Source of the DNA: Paranoxybacillus vitaminiphilus | Lineage (GTDB): Bacteria; Bacillota; Bacilli; Bacillales; Anoxybacillaceae | Assembly: GCF_003259935.1 (NCBI RefSeq) | Contig: NZ_QLMH01000005.1 | Coordinates: 129,889-193,888 of the forward strand | Direction: 5' to 3' | Length of the DNA: 64,000 nt | In this document: one piece after another, positions 1 through 8,767 of the stretch | Layout of the letters: each line of letters begins with the position of its first letter | Position numbering within the stretch: position 1 is the first letter of the stretch | Program-made: the position numbers and the translations under genes | The notes under the pieces: generated by a model | Told to the model about the DNA's origin: nothing | What the model saw: only the letters and a program-made list of their open reading frames with translations | Database searches by the model: none

Positions 1-2
1 AG

Positions 3-2426
3 GTAACACGTGAACCGAACTTGTCCAAAGCGGTAGAACAAGTTCGCCAAAATATCGTTGATGCACCGGAAATGGATCGGGAAGTAGCGGAGAAAGTCGA
101 TCGAGCGTTGCGTGAAGTGGTTCAACTCCAGCGAATGGGCCGTGAAGTCGAGGGCCGGGCACGTTTAGTCCAAGCATTGGAGCAAGTGGAAGAAGAACTG
201 CGCATGCAAGAACCGGCAAATCAAGTGAAACAAGTGCGTGAACAAGCAGCGCGTGAACCAAATTTCACCAAAGCGGTAGAACACGTTCGCCAAAATATCG
301 TTGATGCGCCGGAGATGGATCGGGAAGTAGCGGAGAAAGTGAATCGAGCATTGCGTGAAGTGGTTCAACTTCAGCAACAAGGCCGCGAAGTCGAGGCTCG
401 TGGTCGTTTAATGCAGGCGTTAGCACAGGCAGAGGAAGCATTGCGCGCAAATGAAGCAAAGACTCAACCGTCTGTGAATCTTGCAGAGTTAGTAAAAGTC
501 GTACGCAGTCAGGTCATGAAGGAAGCGGATTTGACGAAAGCGCTGGCGCATGTCCGCACGCAGCTTGTTCATAACGACAATGTGCCTGTGGAAATACAAC
601 AAAAAATAGAAAAAGCCATTAAAGACGCTTCGCTGTTACAGCAAATTGGCCGGGAAACATTCGCGAAAAACCATCTCATTCGCACACTTGAACAGGTAGA
701 GAATACTGCGGCAGCGAAAGAACAAAAACCGCAAGCCGCTCTATTTGAAACGATTCAGCAAGTCAAACAAACAATCGCCAAAGCGGAGACGATCGAAGCG
801 GCGATTCGCGAAATACGCCAGCAGCTTCATCGTTTTACTGATCAAAACATCGCAGCACAGCTGACAAAAGCAATGATTGAAGCGGCAAAACTTGATAAAA
901 GCGGCCGCGAGCAGCTCCTTACTAGCCTTACAAATTTAGAAAGCGAACAAATGAAAGAGATAACGAATGAAAAAGAAATATCAAACCAACATGTATATGA
1001 TGCCGTTCGCAAAGCAATCAAAACACTTCAGCGTGAAGCAAACTTAGAAAAAGCGTTCGACTTTATTAAAACGGAAACGATGCCGCGATTAAACAAAGAA
1101 CCGGAGCTTTGGCAAAAGCTAACAGACTCTTTCACGAAAGCATTGCAGCTGCAAGAAAACGGAAGAGAACTTGCTGCAAGACAAACGATGTTAAAAACAT
1201 TAACAGAAATCGAAGCTTCATTGCCTCGGGCGGTTAACGAAGAAACTGATCGCTCAACTAGCTTAGACAATCTTTTCGATTCCGAATGGCAAACAAGCTT
1301 ACAATTGCAAACAAAAGATGTCATCGTACAAACGATTACGAAAAAAATGTCGCAAGCGGCGATTGACTTTAAAAACATAAAACGCGATATCATGCGCAAT
1401 TTAGAGGGCGTTTCGCAATTAATCGAGAAATATAAACAAAGCGCCCAACCTCAGGCGAAACAGCTTTTAGAAACGGCAATCAAACAATTAGACAACGCCA
1501 TTTTAAAAAGCGATATGATGTTATTTACCGATATGACAACAGAAAAACAATTAATGAAAGCAAGCTCACAGCTCGCCGAGGCGAAAAAACGATTAAATAA
1601 GGGCGACTATAGCGGTGCGCAAAAAATCGTAAAAGAAGTAAAAGATGTACTCGAAAAAATGCAATTTAAACCTTCTGATGTGAAAGTGAAACATTTTGTG
1701 GCAAACGAAAGCTTAAAGTTTGCTGATTCGTCAAACGAGTTTTTAACGAATATGAATAAAGTGGTTCAACCGTCTGCGTTTGAACCGTCGGCACGGCAAA
1801 TGTTTGAAACGATTCGCCGGCTCGGTTTAACTCATGATTACGAAGTTGCCGAATCGCTTGTTTTTAAAGGAAATAATGAAGAAGCGCCGCAACAAAATAT
1901 GAAGGCGATGTTTTTGAAGCTTGCTCAGAGCGGAAATGAGCAAGTAGCGCAACAAGCGGAACAAGCGTTAAACAATCTTACGGGGCAACAGCTGTTAAAT
2001 AAATTTGATGCAGGCGCGAATGCACAAAGCTTTTTTTTCACGCTGCCGCTTTTATTGCAAAATGAAGTGCAAAGCGTAAAAGTGTATGTGAACTCTCGTA
2101 AAGACGGTGAACGAATCGACTGGGAAAACTGCAGTTTATATTTCTTGCTTGAAACGAAAAAATTAGGCGATATCGGGATTTTACTGAATGCAAATGAAAG
2201 AAATCTCTCGATAACGTTCCGTAACGACAAAGCGGATTTTGTTGAGAAGATTGAACCACTTATGGATGTTGCCAAAGAAAGATTAGAAGAAATCGGTTAT
2301 CGTGTGACCGGAGTTAACGTGACAAAATTAACAAAAGAAAATATGGCAATGAAAGAGTCGAAACCGATATCACAGACACCATCTTATGCAACATTTACGG
2401 AGAAAGGGTACGATTTTACAATATGA
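3..2426 (+). CDS. Repeat-rich coiled-coil protein with FliK-like C-terminus (YlqG-like), 5' end outside window
   Basis: The frame is open to the left edge, so the true start lies upstream; about 807 residues are visible. The first ~420 residues are about five imperfect units of ~80 residues, each with a KA.EHVR-type helix and a GRE segment. The first two are nearly identical in DNA with a 243-bp period (CGTGAACC at 9 and 252). The last ~120 residues (from about nt 2030) have a globular pattern like the FliK/hook-length C-terminal domain (LPLLLQNEVQ, then DIGILLNANERNLSITF). The next gene, overlapping by 4 bp, encodes a FlhB C-terminal homologue, the same pairing as B. subtilis YlqG-YlqH; FliK-C and FlhB-C act together in the flagellar export switch. 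A role in export of the nearby second flagellin is inference. Confidence 0.6.
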   Translation, partial: VTREPNLSKAVEQVRQNIVDAPEMDREVAEKVDRALREVVQLQRMGREVEGRARLVQALEQVEEELRMQEPANQVKQVREQAAREPNFTKAVEHVRQNIVDAPEMDREVAEKVNRALREVVQLQQQGREVEARGRLMQALAQAEEALRANEAKTQPSVNLAELVKVVRSQVMKEADLTKALAHVRTQLVHNDNVPVEIQQKIEKAIKDASLLQQIGRETFAKNHLIRTLEQVENTAAAKEQKPQAALFETIQQVKQTIAKAETIEAAIREIRQQLHRFTDQNIAAQLTKAMIEAAKLDKSGREQLLTSLTNLESEQMKEITNEKEISNQHVYDAVRKAIKTLQREANLEKAFDFIKTETMPRLNKEPELWQKLTDSFTKALQLQENGRELAARQTMLKTLTEIEASLPRAVNEETDRSTSLDNLFDSEWQTSLQLQTKDVIVQTITKKMSQAAIDFKNIKRDIMRNLEGVSQLIEKYKQSAQPQAKQLLETAIKQLDNAILKSDMMLFTDMTTEKQLMKASSQLAEAKKRLNKGDYSGAQKIVKEVKDVLEKMQFKPSDVKVKHFVANESLKFADSSNEFLTNMNKVVQPSAFEPSARQMFETIRRLGLTHDYEVAESLVFKGNNEEAPQQNMKAMFLKLAQSGNEQVAQQAEQALNNLTGQQLLNKFDAGANAQSFFFTLPLLLQNEVQSVKVYVNSRKDGERIDWENCSLYFLLETKKLGDIGILLNANERNLSITFRNDKADFVEKIEPLMDVAKERLEEIGYRVTGVNVTKLTKENMAMKESKPISQTPSYATFTEKGYDFTI

Positions 2427-2719
2427 TGCAAAAATATTTTAATCAAAAAAAGAGAAACGAAATCAATGGACCGACGGCAGCGGTCATTCGTTACGACGAA
2501 GAAACAGGAAAATCGCCGACCGTCGTCGCGCAAGGAACAGGATATGTGGCGCAAAAAATTATTGAATTAGCGAAAAAAAATAACGTTCATATTCAAGAAG
2601 ACCCACTCCTTGTGCAAAATTTGTTAAACCTTGATTTAGGTGACAGCATTCCCCCGCAGCTATACGCTGTCATTGCGGAAATTTTAATATTAATAGAAGA
2701 AATAGAAAAAAACTATTAA
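2423..2719 (+). CDS. FlhB C-terminal-like protein (EscU/YscU/HrcU family, YlqH-like)
   Basis: 98 residues matching only the cytoplasmic C-terminal domain of the flagellar export-gate protein FlhB, with no membrane part. The autocleavage motif NPTH of FlhB is replaced by NGPTAAVIRY, so self-cleavage is not expected. Conserved features of the family are visible: AVIRYDEE, VVAQGTGYVAQKI, the IQEDPLLVQNLL helix and a C-terminal amphipathic helix. Start ATG overlaps the stop of the FliK-like gene by 4 bp, implying translational coupling. Proteins of this kind (FlhX, YlqH) can partly replace FlhB-C in some bacteria (family knowledge). A sigma-D promoter begins at its stop codon and serves the next genes. 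Confidence 0.85.
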   Translation: MMQKYFNQKKRNEINGPTAAVIRYDEETGKSPTVVAQGTGYVAQKIIELAKKNNVHIQEDPLLVQNLLNLDLGDSIPPQLYAVIAEILILIEEIEKNY

Positions 2720-2743
2720 ACTGCATGGATAAATGGCCGATAT
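2717..2743 (+). promoter_or_regulatory. Sigma-D (FliA-type) promoter for FliS-like gene and second flagellin
   Basis: TAAA at 2717-2720, 15-bp spacer, GCCGATAT at 2736-2743: an exact match to the Bacillus sigma-D consensus. Transcription would start near 2750. It therefore rules out the upstream ATG at 2733 as start of the next gene and makes the fliS-like/flagellin pair a late flagellar unit. Confidence 0.85.
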
Positions 2744-2774
2744 AGAAAATAGAGAACAAATGGGGGTGTACAAT

Positions 2775-3200
2775 TTGGAGATCCTCACAGAAGAAATTGT
2801 TTATCAAAAAAACTCACAGCAGCTGACGGCACTGCTTTATGAAGGATTCATTGAAAGTTTAGAAGCAGCGATTACATTGATTGAACAAAAAAATTATATA
2901 GACGCCAATAAACGGCTGCAAAAAGCCAATGATATTCTCCGCCGGCTTGGCGTCGGTTTAAAGTATGACGCCGGCATTATCGCCCATCAATTAGATGCAC
3001 TTTATAACTATATGGCGGAACGTCTCATTGAAGCAAATATAAAGAAAGATATTTCTATCATTAAAGAAGTGCTTCAATTAATGACGACGATTTCATCGGC
3101 TTGGAACGAAGTGTTGAAAAAAGAACCGCAGACAGCGCAAAATTCGTTTATGCAAAAAGCAGCCGCTTACGAAAAATTTATAACGACTTATGAACAATAA
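2775..3200 (+). CDS. FliS-like flagellin chaperone
   Basis: 141 residues with the FliS helical pattern: VYQKNSQQLTALLYEGFIESLEAA resembles the FliS N-terminus (SPQELTLMLYNG in the FliS at 21.7 kb), followed by YNYMAERLIEANIKKD, the best conserved FliS segment (YDYIYRRLVEANIKAD at 21.7 kb). FliS caps the C-terminal helix of newly made flagellin before export. TTG at 2775 is preferred because GGGGGTG lies 8 bp upstream and the in-frame ATG at 2733 is inside the promoter; ATG 2760 is a second possibility. It lies 27 bp before the large second flagellin, so it is probably its dedicated chaperone (inference). Confidence 0.8.
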   Translation: MEILTEEIVYQKNSQQLTALLYEGFIESLEAAITLIEQKNYIDANKRLQKANDILRRLGVGLKYDAGIIAHQLDALYNYMAERLIEANIKKDISIIKEVLQLMTTISSAWNEVLKKEPQTAQNSFMQKAAAYEKFITTYEQ

Positions 3201-3227
3201 GATTAAGAGATAAAGGAGCGACGAAAC

Positions 3228-5045
3228 ATGCGAATTAACCATAATATTCAAGCGTTAAACGCCTACCGCAACTTAGCGGCGAACCAATTAAGCGCCTCTA
3301 AAAACTTAGAAAAATTATCATCAGGGTTGCGCATTAACCGTGCAGCGGATGATGCAGCTGGTCTTGCCATCTCCGAAAAAATGCGCTCGCAAATCCGCGG
3401 CCTTGAAATGGCAGAGCGCAATGCGTTAGATGCAATTTCGCTTATCCAAACGGCGGAAGGGGCGTTAAACGAAGTACACAGCATTTTACAACGCATGCGT
3501 GAGTTGGCGGTGCAGGCATCGAACGATACACTTGAAGATAGCGATCGTGCAGCGATACAGGCGGAAATTGACCAGCTCACAAAAGAAATCGACCGTATTG
3601 CCGATACAACCCAGTTTAACCAAAAACTTTTGTTTAGCGGCTCGCCAAAGGGAAAAGCGTTTGCCGAAGTGAACTCTTCGAAAATGAGTTATGTCGGTAA
3701 CGGAACGTGGGAAGGGATTGTAACAACGACACCGACTGCTCCAGCGCAAGTTGTCTTGGATTTTTCACGAGCATTTGGGATGCTTACCGATGATCAAATC
3801 GATGGTCAAATTTTTACGATTAACGGAAAAACATACCAAATTGATGCGAAAGGGGATGGAGTGACAAATACAAGCCATATTCGAGTAGATGTTTCTTCTT
3901 GGGATCCACTTCCGGTTGATGATAGTGATGCGGTTGCCAACATTAACAGCTTAATGACAGCATTAAAAAATACAATTATTGCAAATGATAGCACGTTTAG
4001 TTCTGCGAGTACTATTACTAATGCTTCGGACAGCGGTACTGCAACTGATGGAACGATTAGCAACGGTCAACTGACTTTGTTAACGACGAAAAACATGTCG
4101 CCAAAAGAAGCCAATCAAATTCAAGTATCTTCTTCTTTTGATAATACGAAATTAAAATATTTGCCTACATCTAGTTCAACTACTGAAGTTAGTACTTTTG
4201 TTGCGAGTGGCACATCGGCGACTTCTGAATCTTTTACGCTGTCATTTAATGATGTTCCAAAGAATGGGGATATACTAAAAATAGATAATTTAAAAATTAC
4301 GTTCAGCGACTCAACAAGCAATACGTACTCATGGAGCGGAACGGAAGGAACAGCGACCATTAACGTCAGTGGCAAGAGTGTAACAGACGTGCTTAATGAA
4401 ATTAAGGATGTTCTTGATGATGCTGTAGCGGATACTACGAATAGACCTGTTGATGCGTTGACATTCCACAGTGTCGTAGATAATATGTTGCTTCTCTCTA
4501 CGAATCGGACAGAAGACGGGGGATCATTTGGTTTTTCAAACGGTCTAGAAATTCAATTGATTGATCGTAATTTTGGGGACAAAGAAGGCCAAAAACTAAA
4601 TCTTGAAATGCAAATTGGAGCGAATGAATCAGAAACGCTAGCATTTGACTTAAGTGTTATGGATGCGGCAAGTCTAGGATTAGCCAGAAAAGCGGACCGA
4701 ACTACTGCCGTTACTGCAGGCGTAAACGCTGAAGCTGGAATCGATGTATCCTCTTCTGCTCAAGTTGCTCGTGCAGCGATTTCTGTAATCGACGAAGCCA
4801 TCCGCAAAGTATCCGAAGAACGCGGAAAATTAGGGGCCATCCAAAACCGCCTTGAACATACAATTAATAACTTAAAAACAGCGCATGAAAACTTAACATC
4901 TTCTGAGTCACGCATCCGCGATGTCGATATGGCGATGGAGATGGCTAACTTTACGAAAAACAACATTTTAAACCAAGCGGCTCAAGCGATGCTCGCGCAG
5001 GCAAATCAGCTTCCTCAGGGAATTTTGCAGCTGCTCAAAAGCTAA
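3228..5045 (+). CDS. Second flagellin, large form (605 residues)
   Basis: Filament subunit. N-terminal D0/D1 region (residues ~1-140: [48 protein letters not shown]) and C-terminal D1/D0 region (last ~100 residues: SRIRDVDMAMEMANFTKNNIL, ending QGILQLLKS) are typical flagellin. Between them lie ~360 residues rich in Thr, Ser, Asn and Asp, an enlarged surface-exposed D2/D3 domain. RBS AAAGGAG. Codon use resembles neighbouring housekeeping genes, unlike hag at 11.35 kb, which has the GCT/GGT-rich usage of a very highly expressed gene, so this is probably a minor or conditional flagellin. No CsrA-type hairpin is visible in its short leader. Confidence 0.93.
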   Translation: MRINHNIQALNAYRNLAANQLSASKNLEKLSSGLRINRAADDAAGLAISEKMRSQIRGLEMAERNALDAISLIQTAEGALNEVHSILQRMRELAVQASNDTLEDSDRAAIQAEIDQLTKEIDRIADTTQFNQKLLFSGSPKGKAFAEVNSSKMSYVGNGTWEGIVTTTPTAPAQVVLDFSRAFGMLTDDQIDGQIFTINGKTYQIDAKGDGVTNTSHIRVDVSSWDPLPVDDSDAVANINSLMTALKNTIIANDSTFSSASTITNASDSGTATDGTISNGQLTLLTTKNMSPKEANQIQVSSSFDNTKLKYLPTSSSTTEVSTFVASGTSATSESFTLSFNDVPKNGDILKIDNLKITFSDSTSNTYSWSGTEGTATINVSGKSVTDVLNEIKDVLDDAVADTTNRPVDALTFHSVVDNMLLLSTNRTEDGGSFGFSNGLEIQLIDRNFGDKEGQKLNLEMQIGANESETLAFDLSVMDAASLGLARKADRTTAVTAGVNAEAGIDVSSSAQVARAAISVIDEAIRKVSEERGKLGAIQNRLEHTINNLKTAHENLTSSESRIRDVDMAMEMANFTKNNILNQAAQAMLAQANQLPQGILQLLKS

Positions 5046-5052
5046 TTGATGA

Positions 5053-5086
5053 AGGGTTAGGTCGAACAGACCTCGCCCTTTTTTTG
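5053..5086 (+). terminator. Rho-independent terminator of second flagellin
   Basis: AGGG..AGGTC, loop GAACA, GACCT..CCCT followed by seven T, 8 bp after the flagellin stop. Confidence 0.9.
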
Positions 5087-5124
5087 TAGTTATGCCATAA
5101 TATTCTTAACAAGAGGTGATAACG

Positions 5125-5562
5125 ATGGAAGTACAAAAAGTCACAAAAGCGAATGTTGCGAACGTCAGCCGTAAAGAAGAAACGGCGATGGAATCGGTGT
5201 CATTTACCGAGCTGATGGCAAAAAAGCGAAATGACATTGTCTGGGAACGCGTGCAGCAACAGGTCAAAGAAATTGAAGAACAAGGGAAAAAACTCGCTGA
5301 ATCGCGGACGGTTGAAGATTTAAAAAAATATAAAAAGCTTGTCAAACAATTTCTCGATGATGCCGTAAAAAACGGCTTACAGCTTGAGCAGCAGCGCGGA
5401 TTCAGCCGCGGCGGGCGCTCAAGAATTTATAAAATCGTCAAAGAAGTGGATCAAAAGTTAATTGAGTTAACGAATGCGGTTTTGCAAAAAGAGCAAAAAG
5501 GGCTGGACTTATTAAGCTTAGTCGGCGAAATTCAAGGGCTTATCATTAACATTTATACGTAA
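5125..5562 (+). CDS. YaaR family protein (DUF327)
   Basis: 145 residues, mostly helical. Diagnostic segments are SFTELMAKKR, a long ERVQQQVKEIEEQGKKLAESRTVEDL helix, YKKLVKQFLDDAVKNG, RSRIYKIVKEVDQKL and a C-terminal LLSLVGEIQGLIINIYT. Function unknown; in B. subtilis YaaR lies elsewhere on the chromosome. Start ATG 5125 is chosen because AGAGGTGAT lies just upstream; the GTG at 5116 would overlap that RBS. It sits between the second flagellin terminator and yvyF, which hints at a flagellar or surface role (inference). Confidence 0.8.
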   Translation: MEVQKVTKANVANVSRKEETAMESVSFTELMAKKRNDIVWERVQQQVKEIEEQGKKLAESRTVEDLKKYKKLVKQFLDDAVKNGLQLEQQRGFSRGGRSRIYKIVKEVDQKLIELTNAVLQKEQKGLDLLSLVGEIQGLIINIYT

Positions 5563-5576
5563 AGGATGAAGTGGAG

Positions 5577-5987
5577 ATGGCTGAGTTAATCAATTGTCCA
5601 AGATGCGGTCGTCTTTTTATCAAAAATCGATTTCGTGATGTTTGCGAGCAATGTTATCGCGAAGAGGAACAATTATTTGAGAAAGTATATCAATTTCTCC
5701 GTAAGCGGGAAAATCGTACGGCGACAATGGCGCAAGTGGTAAAAGAGACAGGAGTAAGCGAACGACTGATTGTAAAATGGATTAAGGCCGGGCGTATAAA
5801 GCTTGTTCATTTTCCGAATCTTGGCTACCCTTGCGAAAAATGCGGAAAAATGATTCGTGAGGGAAGGATTTGTAAGGAGTGTAACATGGATTTACAAAAA
5901 CAATTGAAACAGCTAGAACAAGAGCAACAGCGTTTACGCCAACAAAACAATCCGACGTATTATGTATCCAATCAAGATAAGGACTAA
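5577..5987 (+). CDS. yvyF: Flagellar operon protein YvyF (TIGR03826)
   Basis: 136 residues with an N-terminal zinc finger (CPRCGRLF ... CEQCY), a helix-turn-helix-like middle (MAQVVKETGVSERLIVKWIKAGRI), a second zinc finger (CEKCGKMIREGRICKEC) and a coiled-coil tail. The family is always found in Bacillus flgM operons; its role is not settled, but the HTH suggests regulation. ATG 5577 gives the usual MAEL.NCPRCG start; GTG 5571 is also possible with the AAAGGA RBS. Its stop codon TAA is part of the -35 element of the flgM sigma-D promoter. Confidence 0.88.
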   Translation: MAELINCPRCGRLFIKNRFRDVCEQCYREEEQLFEKVYQFLRKRENRTATMAQVVKETGVSERLIVKWIKAGRIKLVHFPNLGYPCEKCGKMIREGRICKECNMDLQKQLKQLEQEQQRLRQQNNPTYYVSNQDKD

Positions 5988-6011
5988 ACATGAATTGTTT
6001 TTTGCCGATAT
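5985..6011 (+). promoter_or_regulatory. Sigma-D promoter of flgM
   Basis: TAAA at 5985-5988, 15-bp spacer, GCCGATAT at 6004-6011, an exact consensus match. Its position just before flgM gives the known feedback in which sigma-D makes its own anti-sigma factor. Confidence 0.9.
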
Positions 6012-6068
6012 AAATAGTAGACGACGGTTTGTGCGAACGATAAGCACAAAGAAAGAGAGGTGGACAGA

Positions 6069-6332
6069 TTGCGAATTCATCATGTTGGCTCGATGAACGT
6101 TAATCCATATCAAAGGCAGTTTAATAAAACGGAACAAGCAGCTAAAGCACCTAATAAAAAAGACAAGGTCGAAATTTCTCTAGCGGCAAAAGAATTGCAG
6201 GAAGCGTCCAAATTTGAAGCAGCCCGTCAAGAAAAAATCGAACAATTAAAACAACAAATTCAAACGGGTACGTACCAAATGGACGAAAAAGCAATCGCTG
6301 AAAGTATATTAAATTATTATTTCAGAAAATAA
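6069..6332 (+). CDS. flgM: Anti-sigma factor FlgM
   Basis: 87 residues. Binds and holds sigma-D until the hook-basal body is finished, then is removed. The N-terminus IHHVGSMNVNPYQ and the C-terminal sigma-binding part (KVEISLAAKELQEA ... KIEQLKQQIQTGTYQMDEKAIAESIL) are characteristic. TTG 6069 is chosen: GAGAGGTGG is 6 bp upstream and the resulting MRIHHVGSMNVNPYQ matches the family start (MKINQFGT.. in B. subtilis). Directly behind a sigma-D promoter; followed by a small AT-rich hairpin and flgN. Confidence 0.93.
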   Translation: MRIHHVGSMNVNPYQRQFNKTEQAAKAPNKKDKVEISLAAKELQEASKFEAARQEKIEQLKQQIQTGTYQMDEKAIAESILNYYFRK

Positions 6333-6360
6333 ATCAGTACTTTTATACTGATTTATTTTT
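6331..6360 (+). terminator. AT-rich hairpin between flgM and flgN (weak terminator or attenuator)
   Basis: AAATCAGTA / TACTGATTT (9-bp perfect stem, 6331-6339 and 6346-6354) followed by ATTTTTT. It overlaps the flgM stop. Since flgN-flgK-flgL follow without an evident promoter, it more likely tunes expression than ends it. Confidence 0.6.
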
Positions 6361-6385
6361 TGAAATTTAAATGGAGCGAAGAAAG

Positions 6386-6865
6386 ATGAAGTTTGCCGAA
6401 CTCATTTCTCTTTTAGAAAAACAAGTAAAATTGCATGCAAGTCTGTATCAGCTGGCTTTAAAAAAAACGGAAGCATTAAAAAATCATGATATAAATGTAC
6501 TTACCGCTTTAATGAAAGATGAACAAAAGCATGTTTTGGCGATTCAACAGCTCGAAGACAAGCGCTTGCGAATCACAGAACATCTTTTGAAAGATTCGGA
6601 ACATGAACGGACGATTACGCGCTGCATTGAGCTTGCCGATGAAGCGGAGCGTCCGAAGTTGGAAAAACTATATGAACAACTGGCAGAGCTTATTATTAAT
6701 TTAAAGCAGGCAAACGAATTGAACCAGCAGTTAACGGAACAGTCATTGCAGTTTGTCTATGTGACGCTGGATATGCTCGCACCGCAAACAACACCGATCA
6801 ATTACAGCAGCACAAGCACGTATGAAGAACATGCTGACCGTTCGCTGTTTGAATCGAAGGCATAA
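6386..6865 (+). CDS. flgN: FlgN (YvyG), chaperone for hook-associated proteins
   Basis: 159 residues, helical coiled-coil throughout (FAELISLLEKQVKLHASLYQLALKKTEAL...; LIINLKQANELNQQLTEQSLQFV). FlgN binds FlgK and FlgL before export; both genes follow directly. Start ATG 6386 has GGAG 9 bp upstream; the ATG at 6371 contains that RBS and is rejected. The C-terminal tail (NYSSTSTYEEHADRSLFESKA) is low complexity. Confidence 0.88.
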   Translation: MKFAELISLLEKQVKLHASLYQLALKKTEALKNHDINVLTALMKDEQKHVLAIQQLEDKRLRITEHLLKDSEHERTITRCIELADEAERPKLEKLYEQLAELIINLKQANELNQQLTEQSLQFVYVTLDMLAPQTTPINYSSTSTYEEHADRSLFESKA

Positions 6866-6882
6866 GAGAGGAGATATAGACA

Positions 6883-8757
6883 ATGCTTTCTACTTTCCAC
6901 GGATTAGAAACGGCAAGGCGCGGGATGATGACGCAGCAAAATGCGCTCTATGTGACAGGACATAACATTGCGAATGCAAATACGCCAGGGTATTCGCGCC
7001 AGCGTGTCAATTTTGTCCAAACACCGCCGTATCCGTTCGCTTCACAAAATCGTCCGATGATTCCTGGACAAATGGGAACAGGCGTCGAAGGCGGTACCGT
7101 CCAACGGGTACGTGAACAATTTTTAGATGTGCAATATCGCGGGGAAAATATGAAATTTGGCTATTGGAATACACGCGCGGAAGCTTTGAAGAAAATGGAA
7201 GAAATTATGAATGAACCGTCAGAGAATGGATTAGCAAAAACGCTGGATCGCTTTTGGCAGTCATTGCAAGACTTAGCGGTAAATCCATCGAACTCCGGAG
7301 CACGTTCCGTTGTGCGCGAACGCGGTATTGCCGTGGCGGAGACGTTCCATTATTTGTCCGACTCGCTGACGGCGATTCAAAACGATATGAAAAACGAGCT
7401 GGAAGTAACAGTGGAATCAATCAATTCACTGGCGCAACAATTAAATAACCTTAACAAACAAATTGGCGAAATTGAACCGCACGGCTATCTTCCGAATGAC
7501 TTATACGATGAACGAGACCGTCTTCTTGATGAACTATCGCAGCTTGTAAATATCCGCGTTGTTCCTGTTTCAAGCGGCGGAAATGCCCTCAAAATCGCAG
7601 AAGGGCGCTTTACAATTGAGTTAATGGATAAAACGGGAACACAAAAAATTGGTACGCTTGTTGATGCGACATACAACACGGTTCATTCTCTTGAAGCGGT
7701 TTATTTAGATAACGTGAAAAAAGAAGGACCGGTTACAGGCTTCAAACTTGGCACAGCGTCGATTAACCAGCTTTCTCTTTTTTCGGAAAACGGCAAACTT
7801 GGTTCGCTCATTGATTCCTATGGTTATACAACGGACGGTGGCAGCACTATCGTAGGGTTGTATCCAGATATGCTTCTCAATCTAAATGCAATGGCAGAAC
7901 AATTCGCAGCAGAAATCAACCGCGTGCACGAGAGCGGCTGGAGCATTACTGAAATTAAACGAGGCAGTAAATTCGGTACGCTTGCGGGAGACCCAGTCAA
8001 CTCTTTTTTTACATTTGACGCTACAAAAGGTGCGGCAAGTACGTTACAAATCAATCAAACAATTCTTGATTCATTAGATAATATCGCTGCTTCAAACGCC
8101 CATAACGGGTTAACTGTCTCTGGAACGTTTAACGGCACAATCAACGGTCTTACAGGCACATACGACCGCGTGCAATTGGAAGTGGAATATGACGCTTCCT
8201 CTACTTCATTCCGTTATCGCGTCATGAACACAACTGTTAATCCACCTGTTCAAATTGAGCCTGCAAGCGGTTGGAGAACGGCTGCCGATGCCGCGAGCTT
8301 AGAAACACAGTTAGAAGGCCTGTTTGGTGGCCCGCTTGATTTTAAGAGCAATTTTTCTGATCTCAAATTCGGCGATCGCTGGACATTTGAATTCGTCAAA
8401 GATCAGCCATATGTCGGCGCGTTGGGTGATGGAAGCAACGCCCTTGCCTTAGCGGAAGTAAAAAACAGTGTCATGTCACTCCGCGGCAGCACAACAACGA
8501 TTCAAAACTTTTATGAAGGTGTTATTGGGCAAATGGCGGTGAATGCTCAAGAAGCAGAACGTTTATCCACCAACAGCGATGTATTGCGGCAAGCGGTTGA
8601 TGAGCGCCGTATGTCGGTCAGTTCCGTATCGTTAGATGAAGAAATGACAAACATGATTAAATTTCAACATGCGTATAACGCTTCCGCACGCATGATAACA
8701 CTCGTTGACGAAATGCTGGATAAAATCATTAACGGAATGGGAGTCGTTGGAAGGTAG
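6883..8757 (+). CDS. flgK: Flagellar hook-associated protein 1 (HAP1)
   Basis: 624 residues. Forms the first hook-filament junction. N-terminus MLSTFHGLETARRGMMTQQNAL plus GHNIANANTPGYSRQRV is the rod/hook family signature. QFLDVQYRGEN and the C-terminal SVSLDEEMTNMIKFQHAYNASARMI are FlgK-specific. The middle ~300 residues form the variable outer domain. Longer than B. subtilis FlgK (~507) through this domain. RBS GAGAGGAGAT. 10 bp before flgL. Confidence 0.96.
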   Translation: MLSTFHGLETARRGMMTQQNALYVTGHNIANANTPGYSRQRVNFVQTPPYPFASQNRPMIPGQMGTGVEGGTVQRVREQFLDVQYRGENMKFGYWNTRAEALKKMEEIMNEPSENGLAKTLDRFWQSLQDLAVNPSNSGARSVVRERGIAVAETFHYLSDSLTAIQNDMKNELEVTVESINSLAQQLNNLNKQIGEIEPHGYLPNDLYDERDRLLDELSQLVNIRVVPVSSGGNALKIAEGRFTIELMDKTGTQKIGTLVDATYNTVHSLEAVYLDNVKKEGPVTGFKLGTASINQLSLFSENGKLGSLIDSYGYTTDGGSTIVGLYPDMLLNLNAMAEQFAAEINRVHESGWSITEIKRGSKFGTLAGDPVNSFFTFDATKGAASTLQINQTILDSLDNIAASNAHNGLTVSGTFNGTINGLTGTYDRVQLEVEYDASSTSFRYRVMNTTVNPPVQIEPASGWRTAADAASLETQLEGLFGGPLDFKSNFSDLKFGDRWTFEFVKDQPYVGALGDGSNALALAEVKNSVMSLRGSTTTIQNFYEGVIGQMAVNAQEAERLSTNSDVLRQAVDERRMSVSSVSLDEEMTNMIKFQHAYNASARMITLVDEMLDKIINGMGVVGR

Positions 8758-8767
8758 GTGACGAATC

